In this document: piece after piece, positions 9,002 to 16,893 of the stretch
How positions within the stretch are numbered: position 1 is the stretch's first letter
How the letters are laid out: each line of letters starts with the position of its first letter
Assembly: GCF_036013745.1 (NCBI RefSeq)
Contig: NZ_CP107880.1
Span: 9,672,001 to 9,736,000 of the forward strand
Length of the DNA: 64,000 nucleotides
Direction of reading: 5' to 3'
Source of the DNA: Streptomyces sp. NBC_00483
GTDB taxonomy: Bacteria; Actinomycetota; Actinomycetes; Streptomycetales; Streptomycetaceae
Position numbers and translations under genes: made by a program
The notes under the pieces: generated by a model
What the model saw: only the letters and a program-made list of their open reading frames with translations
Databases searched by the model: none
Told to the model about the DNA's origin: nothing

Positions 9002-9030
9002 ACGGCATGCCGCCGAGGCAGGCATGTCGT
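9002..9030. promoter_or_regulatory. Imperfect inverted repeat between lacI-type gene and binding-protein gene
   Basis: Arms ACGGCATGCC and GGCATGTCGT (one mismatch in ten) separated by 9 bases, in the 104-bp gap between the LacI regulator and the sugar-binding protein. It could be an operator for the importer operon or a terminator of the regulator transcript; no T-run follows on the minus strand, which favours an operator. Confidence 0.4.
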
Positions 9031-9045
9031 TTTCCCTGTGGGGGA

Positions 9046-10047
9046 TCAGGCGGTTCGGCCGGGAGCCGGTGGAGGTGCGGTGCTGGCGCGGACGGTGAGT
9101 CGCGGCTCCAGGAGTACGGGGGTGGGCTCGGCGGCGCCGCTCATGCGGTCGATGCGGGAGATCAGCAACTCCACCGCGCGCTCGGCGAGTTGAGCGGCCG
9201 GTACGGCGATGGACGTGAGTGCCGGGGTGCCCGCGGTGGCCACCGCGTCGGAACCGAGCACGACGAGCGACATGTCCTCGGGCACGGCCCGCCCGAGACT
9301 GCGCAGCAGCGGAGCCAGGTGCGGGGTGGCCGCCTCGTTCTGGACGATCAGCGCGGTGGCGTTCGGGCGTTCCTGGAGCGCCCGGGTCAGCGTGCCCGCC
9401 GTGCTGTCCCAGTCGCCGTCGACCGCGCGGTGGGTGAGGCGCAGATCGCGGGCGACGGCGCGTTCGACGGCCCCGTTGGCGGTGCGTACGGCGAAACCGG
9501 TGCGGCGCCGATAGGCGGCGTCCGGCGCCCCCAGAAAGATCGCCTCGCGGTGTCCGAGGTCGGCGAGGTGGTCCACGCACCGCACGCCGGCCGCGTGGAA
9601 GTCGAGGTCGACGCAGGCGAGTCCGGCCGGATCGCGTGGCAGGCCGATGAGCACGGCGGGCACATCGAGTTCGCGCACCGTGTCCAGGCGCGGATCGTGG
9701 ATGCCGATGTCCATGAGGACGAGCCCGTCGAGGAGCGCCGCGTCCAGAACGCCGTGTTCGGCGTGGTCGGTCAGGAGCAGGACGTTGCAGTTCCGGCCGC
9801 GGGCCGCCACGCTCGCCGACAGCATGAACTCGGCGAGCAGCGGCCGGTGGGCCCCGTCGTCGACCCGCACGGCGAGCCCGATGGTCCGGGAGCGCGCGGA
9901 GGCCGGGCGCCGGTAGCCGAGCGCCGACATCGAGTCCAGGACACGGCGCCGCGTCGGCGCCGAGATGGGGCGCTTCCCGCTGAGCACGTACGACACGGTG
10001 CTCGTGGCCACACCCGCGTGCTGGGCCACGTCCGTGATGCCGACCAT
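9046..10047 (-). CDS. LacI family transcriptional regulator
   Basis: 333 residues. The N-terminal LacI helix-turn-helix with hinge is clear (GITDVAQHAGVATSTVSYVL, then SAPTRRRVLDSMSALGYRRP), followed by a periplasmic-binding-type sensor domain (about 65-325). ATG 10047 begins right at the HTH. Located directly upstream of the importer/GH31 operon on the same strand, it is the probable local sugar-responsive repressor. Confidence 0.9.
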   Translation of the reverse strand: MVGITDVAQHAGVATSTVSYVLSGKRPISAPTRRRVLDSMSALGYRRPASARSRTIGLAVRVDDGAHRPLLAEFMLSASVAARGRNCNVLLLTDHAEHGVLDAALLDGLVLMDIGIHDPRLDTVRELDVPAVLIGLPRDPAGLACVDLDFHAAGVRCVDHLADLGHREAIFLGAPDAAYRRRTGFAVRTANGAVERAVARDLRLTHRAVDGDWDSTAGTLTRALQERPNATALIVQNEAATPHLAPLLRSLGRAVPEDMSLVVLGSDAVATAGTPALTSIAVPAAQLAERAVELLISRIDRMSGAAEPTPVLLEPRLTVRASTAPPPAPGRTA

Positions 10048-10081
10048 GGTCTGCGCTGCCTGTCTCTGTCGAATGCCCCGG

Positions 10082-10095
10082 TCGAATCGTTTCGA
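10082..10095. promoter_or_regulatory. Candidate LacI-family operator (TCGAA-TCGT-TTCGA)
   Basis: Perfect 5-bp arms around a 4-bp centre, 35 bp upstream of the LacI start. LacI-family sites in actinobacteria commonly have the CGAAnnnnTTCG form, which this matches. Autoregulation is inferred. Confidence 0.45.
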
Positions 10096-10251
10096 TGAGG
10101 GCCTGAGCCCGTGATCGTCCCTGTGATCGCCGGTGGGGAACGACGGTGACATTAGGTCGGCGGATCTGGGGCGTCCAGAGCGGGGCGGCCGGTTCGACGG
10201 ATTTCGACGAGGGATAACAGGCTGGTCACAAGGGTCGCCGACCCTCACCGA

Positions 10252-10312
10252 TTGACATGCAGCCGAACGGCTGCCTATCGTCGATGGCGAGATAAGGCAG
10301 CCGATCGGCTGC
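10252..10312 (+). promoter_or_regulatory. Promoter with twin GCAGCCG/CGGCTGC operators for the ArsR-SRPBCC gene
   Basis: A TTGACA -35 box at 10252-10257 and TATCGT at 10276-10281 (18-bp spacer) form a plausible promoter. The palindrome GCAGCCGAACGGCTGC (10259-10274) fills the spacer exactly, and GCAGCCGATCGGCTGC (10297-10312), a perfect palindrome, lies just past the expected transcription start. Two identical 7-bp-arm sites around the promoter are a textbook autorepression layout for an ArsR protein. Confidence 0.7.
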
Positions 10313-10345
10313 ATGTCGAGTCGACCGGAAGAGGGCACGACCCCC

Positions 10346-11176
10346 GTGGACGCGATATTCAAGGCGCTCGCCGACCCCGGGCGCCGGCGGCTGCTCGACA
10401 GCCTCAACGACCGGGGCGGGCAGACGCTGGGCGAGCTGTGCGGGGAGCTGGACATGGCCCGGCAGTCGGTCAGCAAGCACCTCGCCGTCCTGGAGGCCGC
10501 GGGTCTGGTGACGACCGTGCGTCGGGGTCGCGAGAAGTTGCACTACCTCGACGCCGCGCCCCTCAACGCGGTCGCCGACCGCTGGCTCAGCCGCTACGAC
10601 CGGCATCGCGCCGGCGCCCTCGACGACCTCCGCACCGCATTGGAAGAGGAACCCCCCATGAGCAACGCCACCGCCGGCGGCCCCGCCGCCGTAGAGCCCT
10701 TCGTGCACACCAGCTACATCCGCACGACCCCCGAGCGGCTGTGGGAGGCGCTCACCTCGCCCGCCTTCACCCGCCGCTACTGGGGCGTGGCCTTCGAGAC
10801 CGACTGGAAGCCCGGCTCGCCCATGGTGTGGCTGGAGGGCGACGGCCGCACCGAGGATCCCGAGCAGGTCGTCCTGGAGGCCGACCCGCCGCGCCGCCTC
10901 GCCTACACCTGGCACACCTTCACGCCCGCGTGGGCGCAGGCCGTCGGCGTCGACGAGGAGCTGCGGCAGCGCATCGCCCGAGAGAGCCGCTCGAAGGTGT
11001 CCTTCGATCTCGAGGCGATGGGCGAGACCGTGAAGCTCACCGTCGTCCACGACGGCTTCGACCCCGACAGCACCGTCCGCACGATGATCGGCGACGGCTG
11101 GCCGGCCCTGCTGTCCAGCCTCAAGACACTCCTGGAGACCGGGGAGCCGCTGCCGGAGCCGCAGGCGCAGGGCTGA
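10346..11176 (+). CDS. ArsR-family HTH regulator fused to an SRPBCC (AHSA1-type) domain
   Basis: About 276 residues. Residues 1-85 form an ArsR winged helix (FKALADPGRRRLLDSLNDRG; MARQSVSKHLAVLEAAGLV), without the usual metal-binding cysteines. After a short linker, residues ~110-265 form an AHSA1/START-like SRPBCC ligand-binding fold (VHTSYIRTTPERLWEALTSP; FTRRYWGVAFETDWKPGSP). These two modules are often separate neighbouring genes; here they are one protein. GTG 10346 is preferred (AGAGGG upstream); an ATG at 10313 abuts the second operator and has no ribosome site. It probably represses its own promoter; ligand unknown. Confidence 0.82.
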   Translation: MDAIFKALADPGRRRLLDSLNDRGGQTLGELCGELDMARQSVSKHLAVLEAAGLVTTVRRGREKLHYLDAAPLNAVADRWLSRYDRHRAGALDDLRTALEEEPPMSNATAGGPAAVEPFVHTSYIRTTPERLWEALTSPAFTRRYWGVAFETDWKPGSPMVWLEGDGRTEDPEQVVLEADPPRRLAYTWHTFTPAWAQAVGVDEELRQRIARESRSKVSFDLEAMGETVKLTVVHDGFDPDSTVRTMIGDGWPALLSSLKTLLETGEPLPEPQAQG

Positions 11177-11190
11177 GCGCGGGCGCCGAC

Positions 11191-11218
11191 GTCGGCCCCG
11201 GACCGGACCGGGGCCGAC
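11191..11218. terminator. GC-rich hairpin between convergent genes
   Basis: Perfect 11-bp arms (GTCGGCCCCGG and CCGGGGCCGAC) with a 6-base loop, in the 50-bp gap between the ArsR-SRPBCC gene and the methyltransferase gene, which converge. No T-run is present, as is common for Streptomyces terminators. Position and symmetry suggest a bidirectional terminator. Confidence 0.6.
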
Positions 11219-11226
11219 CGCTCGGG

Positions 11227-11988
11227 TCAGGGGCGGCGGGCCACCAGAAGATCCACCACGTAGCTCTCCTCTACGTCCCCGGAGGGGAACGCCTCGGCGA
11301 GGCGCTCGCGTTCACGGGCGAGGAACGCGTGCCGGTCGCACTCGTCGAGGACCAGGAAGGCGGACCGGCTGCCGATGTTGGCGAGATGCGTGTCGCGCGG
11401 GACGGTGCGGGTCCAGGGCAGGTGGCGCCGTGCGACCCGCAGTCCCGTGAGGCCCGCCAGGCGGATGGCGTCGCTGTCCGAGGGGCGTGCGGCGGGCTTC
11501 GGAGTCGCTCCGCAGTGCCGTGCCATGCGCGTGTGCTGGTCGCGGATCCACGGCACGTCGAAGTCCGTCGTGTTCCACCAGATCGCCAGCGCGCCGCCCG
11601 GCCGCAGCACCCGCAGCGCCTCGGGTACGGAGTGTGCGGGGTCGGTCCACTGCCAGGCCTGCGCGTAGGTGATGAGGTCGCGGGAGGCCTTTGCGAGCGG
11701 CAGAGCGTTGCCGTCGCCGCGCACCACCGGCACGCCCGTGACTCGCTCGCGGCACTCACATGCCATGGCCTCACCCGGCTCCACGGCGATCACCTCGGCG
11801 CCCCGGTCCCGCAGCAGCGCGGTGGCGATCCCCGTGCCCGCGCCGACATCCGCGACGCGGGCGCCCGCGAGGTCGTTACCCGTGAACTCCTCGATGGCGT
11901 CGAGGAGTTCGGCCGGATAGGAGGGGCGGCTTGTCGCGTACTGGCCTGCGGCCTTGTCGAACGACAGGGCGCGTGACGTGGTGCTCAT
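11227..11988 (-). CDS. Class I SAM-dependent methyltransferase
   Basis: 253 residues. Motif I is VADVGAGTGIATALL, followed by the acidic end of strand 2 (VIAVEPGEAM), the GNALPLAKASRDLITYAQAW block and LRVLRPGGALAIWWNT. This is the Methyltransf_11-type small-molecule family; the substrate cannot be deduced. ATG 11988 is the first start that includes the conserved FDKAAGQYATSRPSYPAELL segment. It diverges from the PEP-utilising enzyme across a perfect palindrome. Confidence 0.85.
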   Translation of the reverse strand: MSTTSRALSFDKAAGQYATSRPSYPAELLDAIEEFTGNDLAGARVADVGAGTGIATALLRDRGAEVIAVEPGEAMACECRERVTGVPVVRGDGNALPLAKASRDLITYAQAWQWTDPAHSVPEALRVLRPGGALAIWWNTTDFDVPWIRDQHTRMARHCGATPKPAARPSDSDAIRLAGLTGLRVARRHLPWTRTVPRDTHLANIGSRSAFLVLDECDRHAFLARERERLAEAFPSGDVEESYVVDLLVARRP

Positions 11989-12023
11989 CCCCGCATTGTC
12001 GCGCATCGGCCCGGCCGGGTGCG

Positions 12024-12063
12024 TTGACGCGTCGCCCTTATTCATCGCATGATGAATAAGGGC
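12024..12063 (+). promoter_or_regulatory. Promoter with 30-bp perfect palindrome before the PEP-utilising enzyme
   Basis: TTGACG at 12024-12029 and CATGAT at 12048-12053 (18-bp spacer) form a promoter. From 12034 to 12063 runs a perfect palindrome with 13-bp arms (GCCCTTATTCATC and its complement) around GCAT, overlapping the -10 box. The AT-rich core stands out in this very GC-rich DNA. This is a strong repressor-type operator, probably for a TetR- or MarR-like protein that is not encoded next to it. It is not the rifamycin-associated element (GGGGCTTGC-type) found before many rph genes. Confidence 0.7.
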
Positions 12064-12118
12064 ACGGTCCGGCGTCACCAGACGCGCCGGGCGGTCACCG
12101 CAGGCAGGAAGGAACGTC

Positions 12119-14659
12119 ATGCCGCTCGTCCTCGACCTCCGTTCCATCGACGCGACGATGCTCGCCGCCGTCGGCGGCAAGGCGGCCAACCTCGGCGAAC
12201 TGACCAGGGCCGGGCTTCCCGTGCCGCACGGCTTCTGCGTCACCACGGACGCGTACCGGACGCTCTCGGTGACGGACGGCCTCGCGGGTCTGGAGTCCGA
12301 CAAGGCGCGCCGGCGCATCCTCGAAGCGGAGGTGCCGGGCGAGCTCGGGGACGCGATCCGCGCCGCGTACGCGGGACTTGGCGACGACGCGGCCGTCGCG
12401 GTGCGCTCCAGTGCCACCGCAGAGGACCTGCCGTTCGCCAGCTTCGCGGGGCAGCAGGACACGTACCTGAATGTCGTCGGGGCGGACGCCGTCCTCGATG
12501 CCGTACGCCGCTGCTGGGCCTCGCTGTGGACCGACCGTGCGGTGAGCTACCGGGAGACCAACGGCATCGACCACGGATCGGTCCAACTCGCCGTCGTCGT
12601 CCAGCGGATGGTGGACTCGGCGGTGTCCGGCGTGCTGTTCACCGCCAACCCCGTCACGGGCAAGCGGGACCAGGCGGTCATCGACGCGAGCCCCGGCCTC
12701 GGCGAGGCCGTCGTCTCCGGAGCGGTCAACCCGGACCACTTCGTCGTCGACGGCCAGGAGATCGTCGAACGGAAGCTCGGCGACAAGCGGTTCCTCATCT
12801 GCTCCCTGGCCGGAGGCGGCACGGAGAAGGTCGACATCGGCGAGAACCCCGCGCCGTGTCTCACCGACCGTCAGATTCTCCAACTCGCCGCCCTCGGCGC
12901 CAAGGTGCAGGCGCACTACGGGAGTCCGCAGGACACCGAGTGGGCGATCGACGCCCGGGGCGCCCTGCACCTCACCCAGTCGCGGCCCATCACGACCCTG
13001 TTCCCGGTGCCCGAACACGCCGAGGGCGACTTCCGTGTGTACTTCTGCTTCAGCCTCGCCCAGGGCCTGGAACGGCCGATCACCCCGGCCGGGCGCGCCG
13101 CGATCCGGGAGATCGCCGGGGCCGCCGGCCGGATCATCATCGGCGACCCGGGCTCGCAGGGCTGCACCGAGGCGGCCGGACGCGTCTTCATCGACCTCAC
13201 CAACGTCCTACGTAGTAGGACGGGAAGGGCCTTCTTCCCGCGCGTACTCGACGTCATGGAGGCCCGCTCGGCGCACGTCCTGCGCGGCCTGTACGACGAT
13301 CCGCGCCTGGCTCTGACGAGCACCTCACCCTGGCCCGCGATCCGGCGAGTGGCGCGCCTCGCCCGCAGGTTCCACGCTCCCTCCACCGTGCTGCGGGCAC
13401 TCGCCAACCCGGAGGCGGCGGTGCGGCGCGCACGGCGCACGGAGGCGCGCGTGCTGAAGGCGGCCGAAGCGAGGTCCGTCGAGGGGGCCCTGCGCGACTG
13501 CGTGATCCCGGTGCTGCCCACCGTCGCCCCGACCGCCCTGGTCGGCTTCGCGATGCTGGGCCTCGCCGGCCGGCTCGTCCGCACCGAACCCGGCGAGCTA
13601 CAGACGGTCCTGCGCAGCCTCCCGAACAACGTCACCACCGAGATGGACCTCGACCTGTGGAACCTGGCACGTACGATCCGTGCCGAGCGGGACGCCATGG
13701 ACTCGTTCCAGGAGGCCAACGTCCAGGAGCTGGTGGCCCGTTACCGCGCCGGTGAACTGCCGCCGGTCGCGCAGGACGGGCTCCGCGCCTTCCTGGGCCA
13801 GTGGGGCCACCGCGCCGTCGCCGAGATCGACCTCGGCCTCCCGCGCTGGTCCGACGACCCCACGCACATCATCGGCGTCGTCCGCAACTACCTGCGCCTG
13901 AATGACCAACAGGCCCGGCCCGACGCCGTGTTCGCGCGCGGAGCGGCCGAGGCCGAGGCGATGATCGAGCGGCTCGCGCGGCGGGCCAAGGGCCGCGGCC
14001 GACTCGTCCGGTTCGCCCTGCGTCGCACCCGGCTGCTGGCGGGACTGCGCGAATACCCGAAGTATCTGGCGATCACGCTTTTCGGCTCCCTCCGCGCTCG
14101 CATCGCCGAATGCGGAACCGAACTGCACGCGCAAGGGCGCCTCGACGCCGCGCAGGACGTCTTCTTCCTGGACTTCGAGGAGATGCGCTCGACGGACGGG
14201 GACCTGCGCCCGACGGTCGCCGTACGCAAGGACGAGTACGAGCGGGAGATGCGGCGCCGGCACATCCCGCGCGTCCTCCTCTCCGACGGAACGGAACCCG
14301 AAGCGGCCGCGCGGACGGTGCCCAGCGCCCCCGGTGACCTGGTCGGCACCGCGGCCTCCGCGGGCGAGATCACCGGGCACGCGCGCGTGGTGACCGATCC
14401 CGTCGGCGCGCACCTGGAGCCGGGCGAGATCCTCGTCGCCCCGTCCACCGACCCCGGCTGGACCCCGCTGTTCCTCACCGCGGGCGGTCTCGTGATGGAG
14501 ATGGGCGGCGCCAACTCCCACGGCGCGGTCGTGGCCCGCGAGTACGGCATCCCGGCCGTGGTCGGCGTGCCGGACGCGCTGACGCGGATCGAGACCGGTG
14601 ACGTGATCACGGTGGACGGCAGCGCGGGGGTGGTGCGGGCGCGCCGACAGGGCGCGTAG
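12119..14659 (+). CDS. PEP/pyruvate-utilising phosphotransferase, rifampicin phosphotransferase-like
   Basis: 846 residues in the three-part layout of rifampicin phosphotransferases and PEP synthases. An N-terminal ATP-grasp domain (about 1-310) has GGKAANLGELTRAGLPVP, AVRSSATAEDLPFASFAGQQ and GVLFTANPVTG. A middle substrate domain (about 315-735) follows, then a swivelling phosphohistidine domain (about 745-846) with GGANSHGAVVAREYGIPAVV, H801 being the transferred-phosphate histidine. Characterised Rph enzymes are about 865 residues, close to this length. AGGAAGGA precedes ATG 12119. It may inactivate a rifamycin-type antibiotic, but the middle domain is the diverged part and the usual regulatory element is absent, so another acceptor is possible. 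Confidence 0.8.
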   Translation: MPLVLDLRSIDATMLAAVGGKAANLGELTRAGLPVPHGFCVTTDAYRTLSVTDGLAGLESDKARRRILEAEVPGELGDAIRAAYAGLGDDAAVAVRSSATAEDLPFASFAGQQDTYLNVVGADAVLDAVRRCWASLWTDRAVSYRETNGIDHGSVQLAVVVQRMVDSAVSGVLFTANPVTGKRDQAVIDASPGLGEAVVSGAVNPDHFVVDGQEIVERKLGDKRFLICSLAGGGTEKVDIGENPAPCLTDRQILQLAALGAKVQAHYGSPQDTEWAIDARGALHLTQSRPITTLFPVPEHAEGDFRVYFCFSLAQGLERPITPAGRAAIREIAGAAGRIIIGDPGSQGCTEAAGRVFIDLTNVLRSRTGRAFFPRVLDVMEARSAHVLRGLYDDPRLALTSTSPWPAIRRVARLARRFHAPSTVLRALANPEAAVRRARRTEARVLKAAEARSVEGALRDCVIPVLPTVAPTALVGFAMLGLAGRLVRTEPGELQTVLRSLPNNVTTEMDLDLWNLARTIRAERDAMDSFQEANVQELVARYRAGELPPVAQDGLRAFLGQWGHRAVAEIDLGLPRWSDDPTHIIGVVRNYLRLNDQQARPDAVFARGAAEAEAMIERLARRAKGRGRLVRFALRRTRLLAGLREYPKYLAITLFGSLRARIAECGTELHAQGRLDAAQDVFFLDFEEMRSTDGDLRPTVAVRKDEYEREMRRRHIPRVLLSDGTEPEAAARTVPSAPGDLVGTAASAGEITGHARVVTDPVGAHLEPGEILVAPSTDPGWTPLFLTAGGLVMEMGGANSHGAVVAREYGIPAVVGVPDALTRIETGDVITVDGSAGVVRARRQGA
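13205..13221. repeat. Perfect palindrome inside the PEP-utilising gene (GTCCTAC-GTA-GTAGGAC)
   Basis: 7-bp arms around 3 bases, within codons for VLRSRT near residue 364 of the enzyme. It uses codons rare in this genome (CTA, AGT, AGG), which breaks the local GC-rich codon pattern. Could be an internal operator or chance; see findings. Confidence 0.45.
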
Positions 14660-14720
14660 CCGCGGCACGGCGCCTATCCTGGAAGCCACCGCGCGGTCAT
14701 CCGGGGGGAAGGGGCGGTAG

Positions 14721-15086
14721 ATGAACTGGGTTTGGGCGATCCTCATCTTGTTCTGGACAGGAGCGTTCGCCTGGGTGGCGGACACCGCACGCGGCGCGCT
14801 GCGCAGCAGGCACGAGCGGAGGTTGGAGCGGCTCGAGGCCGCCAAGCAGGCGCGCCTCGCGGTGGAGGCCGCGAACAAGCCGCCAGAGCCGGTCTGCGGC
14901 TGCGCCCACCACCTCGCCAAACACGACAAGACGGGCCGCTGTCACGAACGCGTCGAGGTCCCCACGGCCTGGGACGAGAACAAGAAGCCGACCCACTACG
15001 AGGCGGGTCAGTGCAACTGCCAGCAGTACGTGGGGCCCCAGCCGCTGTCCCAGGTCTACGCGGAGGAGCTCACGGACCGGATCTAG
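14721..15086 (+). CDS. Conserved hypothetical membrane-anchored protein with cysteine/histidine cluster
   Basis: 121 residues. One N-terminal membrane helix (MNWVWAILILFWTGAFAW) is followed by a charged helical stretch (RSRHERRLERLEAAKQARL, likely coiled coil). A C-terminal region carries CGCAHHLAKHDKTGRC and later CNCQQYVGP, spaced like a small zinc-binding fold. GGGGGGAAGGGG precedes the ATG. The family is common in Streptomyces but I know of no assigned role. Its stop codon (TAG, 15084-15086) lies at the beginning of a 30-bp tandem repeat array, so the last residues are encoded by repeat-like sequence. Confidence 0.75.
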   Translation: MNWVWAILILFWTGAFAWVADTARGALRSRHERRLERLEAAKQARLAVEAANKPPEPVCGCAHHLAKHDKTGRCHERVEVPTAWDENKKPTHYEAGQCNCQQYVGPQPLSQVYAEELTDRI

Positions 15087-15185
15087 ATCCGGTCGTGGCT
15101 GATGGGCCGGATCTGGATCCAGTCGTGGCGGATGAGCCGGAGCTCGATCCAGTCGTGGCCGAGGGACCGGATCTAGCATCCAGTC
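15086..15185 (+). repeat. Three 30-bp tandem repeats plus a partial fourth reaching the next start codon
   Basis: Units at 15086-15115, 15116-15145 and 15146-15175 share the pattern GATCC(A/G)GTCGTGGC followed by GGATCT or GAGCTC ends. A fourth, cut copy (GCATCCAGTCATGGC) from 15176 contains the ATG of the aminotransferase gene at the position where the other units have GTG, with one inserted base. The array fills the whole gap between the two genes and leaves no clear ribosome binding site. Confidence 0.85.
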
Positions 15186-16439
15186 ATGGCACGAGACACG
15201 GCACCAGAAGCAGACACCTCCGCCTCCTCCTCCGCCTCCATCTCCGCTTCCTCCTCCTTCGACACCGTCGTCGACCGCACGCGCTCGAATTCCATGAAGT
15301 GGACCTTCGCCGACTCCCTCCTGGCCCCCGACGAGGCCGCGGCCGAGCCCCTGCCGATGTGGGTCGCGGACACCGACTTCAAGGCCCCGCAGGCGGTGCT
15401 CGACGCACTGCACGACGCCGTCGACCACGGAGTCCTCGGCTATCCCGGCGGCGCGACCGGCGGCTATCTCGACGCCGTGGTCAACTGGCAGGCCAAGCGC
15501 TTCGGTTGGGAGATGTCGCGCGACTGGGTGGTGCCGGCGGCAGGTGTCATCACCTCCCTCAAGACCATCGTCCAGGCCTTCTCCGCGCCCGGCGATTCCG
15601 TCCTCGTCCAGCCGCCCGTCTACGTTCACTTCCACGAGGACGTACGGCTCAACGGCCGCCACCTCGCGTACGCGCCGCTGGAACGCACCGAGGACGGCTA
15701 CCGGTTCGACGCCCGCACCTTCGAAGCCGCCATCCGCCCCGACACCAAGCTGTTCATCCTCAGCCACCCCCACAACCCCACCGGCAACGTGTGGACCGAG
15801 GACGAGCTGCGCACCATGGGCGAGATCTGCGCCCGGCACGGTGTCCTGGTCGTGTCCGACGAGATCCACCAGGACCTGGTCCTCAACCCGGCCAGGACAC
15901 ACATCCCGTTCGCCTCGCTCGGCCCGGAGTTCGCCCGCGCCAGCATCACCTGCACGGCCCCCAGCAAGACGTTCAACCTGCCCGGTCTGCAGTGCGCGAA
16001 CATCCTTATCCCCGACCACCGACTGCGCGAGGACTTCGCCCGCCAGTACGAGCGCAATGTGTTCCCGCTGGTCAACGTGCTGGGCATGGTCGCTGCCGAG
16101 GCGGCGTACACACACGGCGAGCCCTGGCTCGAGGAGTTGCTCGGCTATCTGCGCGGCAACCACGAGCACTTCGCGAAGGCGGTCCACAGCGCCACCTCGA
16201 AGCTGCGCGTGCTGCCCGCGGACGCGCTCTACCTGGCGTGGATGGACTGCCGGGGCCTCGGGATGGACGCCGAGGCGCTGGACAGGTTCATGCTCACCGA
16301 GGCGCGCCTGTGGCTGGACCGGGGCCAGAAGTTCGGGGGCGAGGGCCACGGCTACATGAGAGTGAACCTCGGCTGTCCGCGCTCCACGGTGGACGAGGCG
16401 ATTCGCAGGCTCGGAGACGCGGTGGCCGGGCTCGGCTGA
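15186..16439 (+). CDS. PLP-dependent aminotransferase / C-S lyase, MalY-PatB type
   Basis: 417 residues, fold-type I PLP enzyme. MWVADTDFKAPQAVLDAL is the diagnostic N-terminal block of the MalY/PatB group, followed by PHNPTGNVW, VVSDEIHQDLV and CTAPSKTFNLPGLQCANILI, in which K261 binds PLP. This group includes cystathionine beta-lyases, so a C-S lyase is as likely as a transaminase. The first ~30 residues are an unusual Ser/Ala-rich tail (TSASSSASISASSS) and ATG 15186 lies inside the preceding repeat without a good ribosome site, so translation might start later. Confidence 0.85.
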   Translation: MARDTAPEADTSASSSASISASSSFDTVVDRTRSNSMKWTFADSLLAPDEAAAEPLPMWVADTDFKAPQAVLDALHDAVDHGVLGYPGGATGGYLDAVVNWQAKRFGWEMSRDWVVPAAGVITSLKTIVQAFSAPGDSVLVQPPVYVHFHEDVRLNGRHLAYAPLERTEDGYRFDARTFEAAIRPDTKLFILSHPHNPTGNVWTEDELRTMGEICARHGVLVVSDEIHQDLVLNPARTHIPFASLGPEFARASITCTAPSKTFNLPGLQCANILIPDHRLREDFARQYERNVFPLVNVLGMVAAEAAYTHGEPWLEELLGYLRGNHEHFAKAVHSATSKLRVLPADALYLAWMDCRGLGMDAEALDRFMLTEARLWLDRGQKFGGEGHGYMRVNLGCPRSTVDEAIRRLGDAVAGLG

Positions 16440-16566
16440 CGGCCCGAAACCGCCGGTGACTCACCGTTCAACTCCTGGTCATGGGCTGCCTGTTGAGGAT
16501 CTATGGCGTACGGTCGCCAATCGCACCTGAGACAGACCGAATTTGCCAGGAGCAAGGGAGCGAAGG

Positions 16567-16872
16567 GTGACGGACATCTTCAACTCGTGGTGGGACAAGG
16601 CGGCGTGCAAGGCCACGGACCCCGAGGACCTGTTCGTGGAAGGCGCGGCGCAGTCCCACGCCAAGCGGTTCTGCGACACGTGCGTGGTCAGGACCGAGTG
16701 CCTGGCGCACGCCCTGGACGAGCGCATCGAGTACGGCGTCTGGGGCGGCGCCACGGAACGTGAACGGCGGGCCCTGCTGCGCCGGCGCCCCACGGTCACG
16801 TCCTGGCGCAACCTCCTGGAGGCGGCCCGCGCGGAGCACGCGCAGGACGGCCGCCACGTCAGGGCCTCGTGA
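16567..16872 (+). CDS. WhiB-family [4Fe-4S] regulator
   Basis: 101 residues. The four cluster cysteines are C14, C36, C39 and C45 in the CxxC layout (CDTCVVRTEC), and the GVWGG turn is at 57-61, followed by a basic C-terminus (ERERRALLRRRP) for DNA contact. GTG 16567 has GGGAGCGAAGG directly upstream. The N-terminus is short and lacks the extensions of developmental WhiB and WhiD; I cannot assign it to a named paralogue. It stands alone between the aminotransferase and the convergent glyoxalase-fold gene. Confidence 0.88.
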   Translation: MTDIFNSWWDKAACKATDPEDLFVEGAAQSHAKRFCDTCVVRTECLAHALDERIEYGVWGGATERERRALLRRRPTVTSWRNLLEAARAEHAQDGRHVRAS

Positions 16873-16893
16873 GGTCCGGGGCGCCGCGCGCGG

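Noticed and set aside
12119..14659. Firm call as rifampicin phosphotransferase (rph)
   Set aside because: Domain order and length agree, but the upstream palindrome is not the rifamycin-associated element and the substrate domain is diverged, so the acceptor is left open.
15086..15185. CRISPR-like array
   Set aside because: The units are directly adjacent without unique spacers, only three and a half copies exist, and no cas genes are nearby; it is a simple tandem repeat.
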